Virus record (IMG/VR): IMGVR_UViG_3300000116_000061
Span: 1-38,828 of that record
From: a virus
DNA length: 38,828 nt
Reading direction: 5' to 3' (one strand)
In this document: positions 1 to 9,700 of the stretch, piece by piece
Layout: each line of letters begins with the position of its first letter
How positions within the stretch are numbered: position 1 is the stretch's first letter
Notes under the pieces: generated by a model
Seen by the model: only the letters and a program-made list of their open reading frames with translations
Told to the model about the DNA's origin: nothing
Database searches by the model: none
Position numbers and translations under genes: made by a program

Positions 1-294
1 AGTGTTTCCAGTATGTATGAGAATATACTCAAACCCAGGAACATTAGTGATATGAAGCATACCAATGTGAAAACCACCATATTTCTTAATATATCTGGCA
101 TGAAATCCACCTTCTTTTCTTAGTTCAATTTTATACGCACCAGCTGGAACTCTTGTTTCACCTTTTACCTTTAACACTCTAGCTTCATCTTCTAGTGTAT
201 AACATAAAAAATGTTTACCCAACTCGTTCACTTCAAACAACAAACCAGACGTAGAATCTGCCTGGCTGCTAAATCTTAATACTTGTAATTTCAT
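1..294 (-). CDS. DUF5675-like protein, 3' end cut by window edge
   Basis: The frame is open from an ATG at 294-292 to the window edge, giving 98 codons with no stop. The start overlaps the stop of the preceding gene as ATGA, which fixes it. The protein begins MKLQVLRFSS, then shows a TLEDEAR segment (about residues 34-40), a VPAGAYKIEL segment and finally VPGFEYILIHTGN at the edge. This order matches the DUF5675 family as I remember it. In that family an IHxGN segment is followed by a T-x-GC segment, reminiscent of the His and Cys of L,D-transpeptidase-type enzymes. That Cys part would lie outside this window. Its place after two small membrane proteins suggests a cell-wall or lysis role, which is inference. 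Family call fairly sure, function unsure. Confidence 0.7.
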   Translation of the reverse strand, partial: MKLQVLRFSSQADSTSGLLFEVNELGKHFLCYTLEDEARVLKVKGETRVPAGAYKIELRKEGGFHARYIKKYGGFHIGMLHITNVPGFEYILIHTGNT

Positions 295-509
295 TCGCAA
301 GATTTTAGTTTTGCTAACTCTTTTTCAAGCTCAACTATACGGTCTTCGTTTTCGTTGATTATCTTTATTTTCTTTTCAAGCCTTTGTTCCAAGATTTTTA
401 TATCTTCATCTAGCTGACCTATTTGACTATAGGCAATACCCATGGTGAAAATAATACCGATAATCCATATAATATTACCGATCGATATAGTAAAGTCTTT
501 TTGCATCAT
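291..509 (-). CDS. small membrane-anchored coiled-coil protein, spanin-like
   Basis: This 72-aa protein has one hydrophobic segment at about residues 8-28 (SIGNIIWIIGIIFTMGIAYS), followed by a charged heptad-rich coiled coil of about 40 residues ending LAKLKSCE. An N-terminal membrane anchor with a coiled coil behind it is the layout of an inner-membrane spanin (Rz-type), but no Rz1-like lipoprotein partner is visible. It begins with two Met codons; the first overlaps the upstream stop as ATGA. It sits between an XhlA-like gene and a DUF5675-like gene, which supports a lysis cassette. It could equally be a holin accessory protein. The gene is secure, the role is inferred. Confidence 0.6.
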   Translation of the reverse strand: MMQKDFTISIGNIIWIIGIIFTMGIAYSQIGQLDEDIKILEQRLEKKIKIINENEDRIVELEKELAKLKSCE

Positions 510-745
510 GAACCAAAAAACATTTTAGCAAGAGCAGCGGCGACTATACCATACAATATCCACATAGCTTTAGCTAAAGTTTTTCTAGCCGATGTGTTTT
601 GATTTACTCTAGCAGTAACACCCGTGTCAGGGTCTAATAATTGTTTAGTAAGCATATCTAACTTCTCGTCCATCTTGTCGAGCTTCTTGTCCATCTGATC
701 CATTCTCTGTTGCATTAATGCTATTTCTTTGTCAACCGTTGCCAT
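506..745 (-). CDS. XhlA-like coiled-coil protein with C-terminal membrane segment
   Basis: This 79-aa protein opens with an amphipathic coiled coil of Met/Asp/Lys heptads (about residues 5-37), has a polar linker, and ends in one hydrophobic helix at about residues 60-76 before FFGS. This resembles the haemolysin XhlA family, membrane-bound partners of phage holins. It lies 17 nt after the giant 3177-aa gene and overlaps the next gene by 4 nt, so it is probably translated with it. The start follows an A/T-only leader without a Shine-Dalgarno sequence. Role in lysis is inferred from topology and position. Confidence 0.6.
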   Translation of the reverse strand: MATVDKEIALMQQRMDQMDKKLDKMDEKLDMLTKQLLDPDTGVTARVNQNTSARKTLAKAMWILYGIVAAALAKMFFGS

Positions 746-762
746 TATTTTATTATTACATA

Positions 763-3700
763 TTAATCGTGGTAGTAACAGTTACCAGATTTAGAATTAG
801 TTTTCATTTTACATCTTTTGCCATCTGGCTTAATATGCGTACACTGTTTTTTCTCTCCAGTTTCGTTTTGCTCTACTTTTTCGTGAACAGTACAAAACCC
901 ATCTTTAACTGGTTTTCTTTTACATCTATTACCTTTAGAACTTATAGCGGCACAAGTAGCGTCTTCACCTTCTTTTTTCTGCTTTTCAATATTCTCTTGA
1001 ACTTTTTGCTCGTTTTCCTTAACCTCTTGTTCTTTCTTTTCTTGCTTTTTCTTTTCAGCTTGTTCTTTTCGATCTTTAGCTTTTTTAGCATCAAGCTCTT
1101 GTTCAACCTTAAGCTGATTCATACGTTTGGTGTCTAATGTAACTACGTACTCGTTTTCTTTACCTTCGTTTTTAATAACCTCAGTTCCAACGTTTAAGTC
1201 CCAAGCGCTCCAACCTAAGAACAACATCATACGTTGCATGTTAGTGTTGTCTTCGTTAAAAGCTTCTCTTAAGTTGTCTATTTTACGTATAGCTCTAGCC
1301 ATAGGTATGTTTGTTGTAGCTTCAACAACATTACCAACAGCTTGCCAACCAGGATTATCGTAGTCTAACATAGACATTTCGTTCATTACATCTCTACTAA
1401 ACTTACGGGTTCTACCTGCAGAGTAAAGTTTTCGAGCTTTTGACCCAAGCGGTGGAGACACGTTTAAAGCTTCGATAACAACCTGAGCATAGTCCGCCCT
1501 CCAGCCTTTGTTATCTTCTTCTATGTATTTTATAATCGCGTTTTTAAGAGTAGCAAGGGCAGCTCCATATATACCAGATCCTCTAGCTAAAGAGTCAAAC
1601 ATACTATTTAATATTCTAGAGTGTTTAGTGTCTTCGGTTCTATCTTTAGCCGCTTGCTGTGCTTCTGTTAACTCTTCGTCGTCATCAAAAGCTAAAGCGA
1701 ACAACGCGTTTTGCATGGCTGCAAATATAAAGTTTTGAACAGCGCCATAGTAGACTATTCTTGAAACGTTGCTTCTCCAGTCGCCTCTACCATTTATTAA
1801 ATCACCAGCCGCTTTCTTTATAAGTCTGTTGTACTGCATTGGTGTATTTGCAAACGCTAGTATAATTCTACCTAAATTGGAAGCTTGTTGTTGCGATATT
1901 TTGTCAGGCCTAGCCGACTGTTGAGTTTCCTCTGCTATTTCTTGAAAGTCTAAAAAAGCTTGAGACTCAGCTTCAGCTTGAGACATACCTTGTTTTAAGT
2001 ACGTGTTAACTCTGTTCCTATAAAATGTAGCGCCACCAGAAGCAATAGCGAAGCTATCCGCTATTTGTGTCGGTGTAAAACCTATTTTAAGTAAATAGCT
2101 TAAAGCGGCTTTAGCTTTGTTTGTAGCGCCAGCAACAGCGTTAGCAAGTTCTGCTTCGTTTACGTTGGTAGCTAAACCAGCTCTTCTGTTTCTTAAAAAG
2201 TCAGAGTTAAACAAGAAACTAAAATCAGACCAGTATTGTTTTTGATTAGCAAAAGCTCTACCAGCGGCGAATACGTTGTTGTCTTCAAAGTTAACAAAGT
2301 TAACAGTTGATAATGTTTGTAGAACGGCGGATCTAGCGTTAAAGAACATGATAGCACCAACAGAGTTATTAATCCAATTGTTCCACGCGTTTTCAAATTT
2401 AGTAGCACCTCTTCTACGGTTTTGTCCAGTCTCCATACGATACAGTATATCCTCTAGAGCTGATCTAAAGTTGCTACCATATATAGCTTCGATTTTGTTT
2501 AAGTTATCTGGCGAAAATATTATATCTTTGTTTTCTAAAAACTCAGCTAAAAACTGTTTTCTACCAATTCTACCAGTGGCGTTTTGTAAGTCAAAGGCAA
2601 TGTTCTCAACGTCCCAATTTTCAGTGGGCTCTAAATAACCCTGCTCTTGTCTAGATATTTTACCCAACGCATCAGCGTAAGCTCTAAGCTCTTGATTTTG
2701 CTTGACTATGTTTACCATATTAATTCTAGCTGAGTTAGATAATCCAGGAACATCGTAGCCAGCCTTGTCAAATAAGTAAACTCTTACAGCCATATCGTAA
2801 GTGTATTTGCCGCCATCTGTAAGTTTGCCTAGTATCTTTTTTACGCTAGGGAATTCTTTTTGCAAAGCTTTATAATCGTCTCTAATAGCTTGCTTTTGTT
2901 GGCTCATAGCTCTGTCTGCTCTAGCAAAAGGCTTTATTAAAGCTTCTTCAAAAAACTTTATGTCAGCGTCTCCCTGTGCTCCTGTTCCAGCAAAGTATCT
3001 AAGTAAGCCCGCAAAGTCCTCTGCTGAAGGAGGAACAAAGAAAGTAAACCTACCTTTGTTTTTGCCTCTCCTTCTAGCCTCAACTCTTGAGAATCTTTTT
3101 TCAGCCCCAACACCTTTTGTGTTTTCTAAAATTCTATTAAACGTTATGTCTATGTCTTTACTAAAGTTTATTTTAGCTTGAACAACGCTTCCTTTTATGT
3201 CTAGCGAATTAAAAGCTTCTTTAACAGCCTTAACATTACTTATAGCATCGTCAACAAAGTATATATCGTTGTAACCTTTGGAATATTTGTCCACTAGCCA
3301 ATCAGCTTTAGCTTTACCTGTACTGTTACCTAAACCAGTTATGTTTTCAAAAGGTATATTAATACCTTTAGTTTTTAACCACTCGTATATTGCCGCGGCA
3401 GACTCGGCGGGCCTAGCCGTAAGTATAAAGTTGTTTTTAGGTCCGTATTTAGCTATTCTGTTTCTAAGTTTGTTTAACAGTGGTCCTTCTACGCCACCTC
3501 TTACATTTACAAAATCTGCAAAATCAAAAGTAAATCCTCTTTCGGCAAGACCAGGTCCTTTTACGGGCCAATCACCAGAGCTTATTTTTGTTTCTTTACC
3601 AGTGGCCGGATCTGTAGCTATAATAAAATTGTCGCCATCGATAATAAGTGTTTCGTCAAAGTCAAAAACAGAGGCGCCGTTAGGTTTTATGTCTCTACTT

Positions 3701-6700
3701 GCTAGTATGTTGTTTCTAGCCTTGGTGTACTTTTTAGCGTTTTCTATTTTTTTATCTATCTCTATTCTAGTATAAGGCTCTCCGATTAACTCGCCAGTGC
3801 TTATGTCTCTAATAGTTTCAAGTTCTGCAAAAGGTATAGTTAAAGAGTTGTAGTATCTAAACCAACTAGGATCAACCCCAAATTGATAACCAGCATTCAT
3901 TAAGCTTTGTAATCCTTGAGCATTTAAAACGTCATTCATTGTTTTAGGTATAACAGCTACAGTGTAGTCTTTGTAAAACTCGTTAATGTTTTTTATACCG
4001 CCTTTTTTATGCTCTTGTATTATTTTTATAGCCATGTAGTTTGCGGGTATCATGTGCTCGTACTCCGCTAGCGATCCTAATTGTTTAGGATTCATATTTT
4101 TAACCTTGTCTGCTATATATTTTAAATTAGCAGCCCTTCTTATAGGCGCTTTCATAGAACTGTTTGCGCTAATCATAAACATAGCTAAGCTTATGTCATT
4201 GTCTCCAACCACGTTTAAAGCCATGTTTATAACTTCTCTAACTTCCGTAGCTTCCGCTAAACTTGCATCGTAATCTCCTTTTTCTACAGCATACTTACTA
4301 GTTTGAGGTATAAGTTTGGTGTTAGCGGCGTCATATATTTCTTGCGTCATACCTGGTATTTGCAATACTCCCCACTTCATAAAGTCACTAGCGCTGTCAA
4401 ACACTTGGTATCTTTGATCGCTAAACTTAGTTCTAGGCTTACCATCTTTCATTAGTTGATCAGGCGTAACCTCATATAGTTTTCCGTTATCATCAACCTT
4501 AAACTTTTGTCTACCTATCTGAGTAGCGCCAGCGTACATAGGTTTTAATATAGCCATTACTCTAGCTATTTCAGGTAAAGTATATTCTATCCCTGTTCTT
4601 GGGTTAATAGTGTTTAGTAAGGCTTTACCAATGTCGCTAGGCACTTTTCTTGCCGCGGCCACTAAATCTATATCATCATATAAGTCTGAGCCTTTAACTT
4701 TTTTACCATTTATTTCAATGCCTAAAAGCTTTGTTATATTGTCTGCCTCGCTAGTAAAGCTATTAGCAACATAATTACTCCAGTCAAAGCCATCTTGATC
4801 TAATCCAGAGTCTGCGACAGGTTTAAAATAGTTGGCTAGCTTTACAATATCTTTCGCTATACCGCCTAGCGACGATTTAGGTATTGACCCTTCAAAAACG
4901 CTAACTAGCACGTCTCTAACCTGCTTCCAGTCTGATACGTTTCTTATTGAAGGGTTTAACATGGCAGATATTTGTGGAATTTCACTAACAAATAATATTT
5001 GCTTTTCAGGTGGTAGTATTCTAAAGTCTTTACTGAACGCTATAGAGCTACGGCCATCGCCAAACAAAGCTACAGCGGCTGTTTCAGCTGTACCGTTTTT
5101 GATGTCGTTCATTCTGACGCCTTGGTTAGCTGTTATAGCTGCAGCTTGCTTTATAAGCTCTCTTATGTTATTATCAAACTTAGTTCCGGTCATAAAAGAT
5201 CCATCTGGATTTATGCCAAACTCCGCCCAAAACTGCTCTTTAGTTATATCAGTTCTTTTTGTTTGAGCCTCTTTACCAACAGCGCTACCGCTTTGCTTCA
5301 TTGATATTCGTTCGCCTTTATTGTAAAACACGCCAAGACCAGTATTAGCAACTAACGTTGATTGACCAGACACTGTTTCACCCTCTGGTAAAGCAAGATC
5401 TCTAAGGTCTTTCCAGTTTTCTTTTATTGCATTCTGCGCGTTAATCCTAAGTTTATCGTTAAGCGTTTGATTTGCTAAAACTCTACTAGCTGGTACCCCA
5501 AACTTCGCTGCCACTATCTCCATTATATTGAACAACGGTCCTGTTGGAACGACATCAGAAGACTTTGTTGGCACAACTAGCTTTCCTTTTTTGTTTTTTA
5601 CTTTCTGGACATCAGACACAGCTTTCTTAGCGTCTACATAAGCTAAACCAGTAGAAGTAACGTTTGACTCAGCTATAGCGTTTGATATGGCTTCCATGTT
5701 TAACCCAAATGCACTAGCAAAAACCCCAGGTATAACAGCTTGCTCTCTAGCCTCTGTGTGACTAAGGTTTTGCTGCTCAAACGTGTTTATCATATTGTTA
5801 CCTTCGTCTACAAGCATGTCACCAAACGTAGCACCTTCTCCAATACTTTTATCTAAAGACACAATATCGCCGCCTTTATCTTTTTTGTATTGGTTCATTA
5901 CGTCACCCTTAGCTCTAAATATAATAGACTTACCTTGACCACCAGCAACACCTGTAATCCAGCCAAACAAACTAGCGTTAGTGGCTTCTATATCAAAACC
6001 TCTACCTCTTTCGCCTGTTTTTTTATTTATTTTACCTAAATATCTATCTCCTATCTCTTCTTTTACTTTTCTTACAAAGTCTTCCATAGCCGCGCCTCTA
6101 AGACCTTTTTCAGTCATACCAGCCATTATCAAGCCGTCTAAAGCAGAAGAGTCAACTATAGACGAATAGCCATTGTAGTAATCTTCTGACATTTTGAAAT
6201 CTTCTTGAGTACTGTATTTAGGCGTACCGTCAGGATTTTGAGTAAAATTATCAAAGTCTTTTAAGTCGTTTAAATCTCTAGACGAAAGATAATTACCAAC
6301 TTTTGTGTTTTTTGTTCTTTCAGATGGAGCAACAATATATTGAGATATTCCTTGCTCTAAAAGATTTTCTATTAAAACTTCTTTTTTAACTCTAGGATCA
6401 GACGCAAGTTTGCTAATATCTCCTTTAAGCTCTGCTCCAAATCTAAACATGCTCTTTTGAGCCTCGGTAAATTCACCTTTAGCTATACTTTCGTTGTAGT
6501 CTCTTAAAAAGTTAAATACATCTTTTCCTGTTCTAAACGTTATAGGCATACCCATTTTTTGAGTAGCTTTTCTAACAAAGTCTCCAATTTTAGTAAATAC
6601 GTTTTCTTCGTACTTAATATCTCCAGATGCCAATGCATCTCCAAAAAGCGTTAACAGCTCTACAGCTTGAACGCTAGATGGGTCTGACTGGTAAGCTTCA

Positions 6701-9700
6701 ACTCTTCTTGAAAAAGTAGAGTCAGCTATACGCTTAGGATTTAACTTCATTATTTCTGCACCTAAACCTTGTTGTATTGCTAACGCAGCCTCTTTGTTAA
6801 GCAAAGGGTTTCCATCTTGGTCTGTTATTATAAAACCATCTTCTGTAGTTTCAGCCATTGTCATAGCCATAAACTTATGTAAAAGCTCGTGCGCGGCAAC
6901 ATTTGCCCCAGACGAAGTCATAGCTTTACTCTTGTTGACTATAAAAACTTCGTTTCCATTGTTGTCGGTAAAAGCGCCACCTTGCTCTCTTGCCGCTTGC
7001 TTGATTTTGTCTTTAGATAAATTAGTGTTTTCTGATAAATAAGTTTCTATTTCAGCTGAAGGGTCAGTATTTTTATCGCCGAAAACCTTAACTACAATAC
7101 CCATTTTTTCGCCCATAAGCTTAGCGTTTTTTGTAGTTCTATCAAACATCTTTTCTGTAACTTGAGCTACACCAGAGTTGTTAATTTGAACATCAAGAGC
7201 CTCAATGTTTGCGTCATACATACCTGCAAAAGCCGGGTCTAACTCTTTTTTCTTAGCTAGCAGCTCTTGTTTCTGTATAACTAGATCTAACTGCTCGTCA
7301 GTCACGCTTTCAGGCGATAAGTTTATAGCGTTGTTTATTAGTAAAGAAAAGTCTCTACCCTTTTTCATTTTATTGTATAGATCGGTAAAATACTCTACTT
7401 TACTATCGTTTCCAGCTGCGCTATATATGTTAATTTTTTCTGCAACTTGTAGCATGTCGTTTTCTATGTCTTGAACAACATCTAAGCCTCTTTGTCTAAA
7501 CCCATCGAAAAGTTGATTTCTAAACGCTTGATAATCTCCGCTACCCATAGCTGTGCTAGTACCTTGTAAAGTTCCGTTTAGCAAAAGCACGCTTTCGGCT
7601 ATATCTCTATGGTTTTCTAAAGTACCAAATATACTACCGTGACCTAAAGCTAAAGAGTGTTTGTTTATGTTTTGAAAAGTAAGTTCGGTAAGTTCTTCCG
7701 TGTATTCTCTTGTGTAGTTTAACCAAAATTGACCAACAGCGTTTAACGCGGCTTTTCTATTAACAGCTGCTTTTAAATTAGTTCCAAATGAGCTTTTTAA
7801 TCCTGACAGAACCCTACTTGATCCACTTACTAGCTTAAAGTCTGGCATTATCAACTGACTCAAGGATGTAGCTACAGAAGCGTAAAAACCGTACTGTTGA
7901 GCTTTTTCATCATCTAAGCCTAGCGCTTTACCCTCTTGAACGTTGTCATGTATTGTTAGTCTCCAAGCTGTTTCCGAACCTTTTAGTGCTGTTAGTTTTT
8001 TTGCGTCTACACCTTTTTTAGCTAAAGTGCTATATAGTTTACCCATTTTAGTAACATCACCTTTTCTAGCAGAAACTATTATTTGTATTGTAAAAGGCAA
8101 CATGTTAGCTGTAGTTTTCATAGCGTGCTTATAACCTCCAAGAAATTGACCTTCTTTTCTTAAATTAGTTCCGTCCGCTATCGGTACAAACGTAGTTAAA
8201 GCGGCGACTAAGCCATTAAACTTATTATTTATCCAATCGTACTTGTCGTATACGTTCTCACTAGTAGAAAAACCAGCGTCAACACCTATACCCTCTACTT
8301 TACTACCTAACCACTCCGTCGCAGACAACACTGTGCCGGCAGTGAATTTGAGGCCACCTCCTATAAGGCCAGTTACTAAAGTATTTGCAAAGTCTCTAGA
8401 GCTACCAAAAACACCAGTATTGTCAGTAACTCTCTTGTTCTTCCATTCGTAGTAGTCTTCGTCTAGCTTAAAGCCACTATTTATAACTTTAGTCGATTCA
8501 TCATAACTAAACTCAGCGTATAATCTTTCTTCGGCGTTTGTTATTTTAGAGATCATAAAGTCTAACTCTCCACCCTCAGCTTCTAGTTGCTGTCTTTGTG
8601 ATTCTAGATCAAGATATTCATTTTCAAGCTGCCTTGCTCTTTCTAAATATGGCTGGGCGCTTTCCCTAAGCTCTTTGTACTCGTTGTATCTTTGGTTATA
8701 TTCTTCAAATCTACTGTCATATAGCTTTTGTAGTTCTCCTTTAAGATAATCGTCTGTTTGACTGTCAATTCTTTTTTGAAAATCATTTAGCGCCTCAACA
8801 TCACCTTCTAACAACTTTTGTACGCTTTCTAGTTGAGATCCTATACTACCGTATTCTTCGCTTAACGCTGTAGATCTTTCTTGATAGTCAGCTACTAAGT
8901 CGTCATAATCTTTTTTATCTTGCTCGAAATCATCAACCGCTAGCTCTAGTTGATCTGACTGCTGGTTTAGTTCATCTATATTTTTGCTAAACAACTTTTG
9001 CTTTTCTTGAGCTAAAAAGTTTCTTTGCCAACTTTCACCTAAATCGCCGTTTGCTAGGGCCTTAACATCTTTATACGGTAAGTTTCTAAATATATCAAAC
9101 TTGTTGTCCCCAATCCAATCTAAATTGTTAAACTCTTGTTCGCCTCGTTGAGTTGTACTACCGATTTTACCTTGCATTAAGTTTTGAACCATGTTAAACC
9201 CAGAGTTAGTTTGAAGCCTTTCGATAGCTTTTTCATAGTCTTTTATTACTTTGGTTTCTTCAGGGTTTTGCGCGGCTCTTTCTTCGTTTAGTTTTTGATT
9301 TATATAGTTTTCTCTTTCTATTTCAAAGTTTTCGCCGCCTTCTCTTGGATCATTTTCTCTATTGTATTCTACTCTATATTGATTAGCTAACTCTTGCCCA
9401 ACAGTGTTGTTCCAATCATCGAGCCTTTGTTTGTTTAATTCGTAGATGTCTTTTTCTCTTAAAGCCTCTAAGTCTATGTTGTTTTTAACTTCCTCGGGAT
9501 TTTGCTCGTTAAAAAGCAGCTCATCTTGTAGTCTTTGTTTTTCTTCGTCTGTTTCAGCAACCTCAAGAGCGTTTTTTAACTGAAAGTTTATGTTGTGTAG
9601 AGCTATATCTTTAGTATACTCGTCGTTTCTTTTTCTTAAGTTTTCTCTTTCTTCAGCTGTTTCTGGAGCTGAGTTTGCTCCCTCGAAATGCAGCTCAGTC

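Noticed and set aside
718-1137. Plus-strand open frame of 139 aa, rich in Phe and Leu
   Set aside because: It is the reverse of the charged C-terminal coiled coil of the giant gene; the runs of Phe are antisense of Lys/Glu codons.
2193-2408. Minus-strand 71-aa frame inside the giant gene
   Set aside because: Out-of-frame shadow within a long uninterrupted coding region.
3278-3775. Plus-strand open frame of 165 aa
   Set aside because: It lies opposite the HAD-like region of the giant gene and has no independent start context or similarity.
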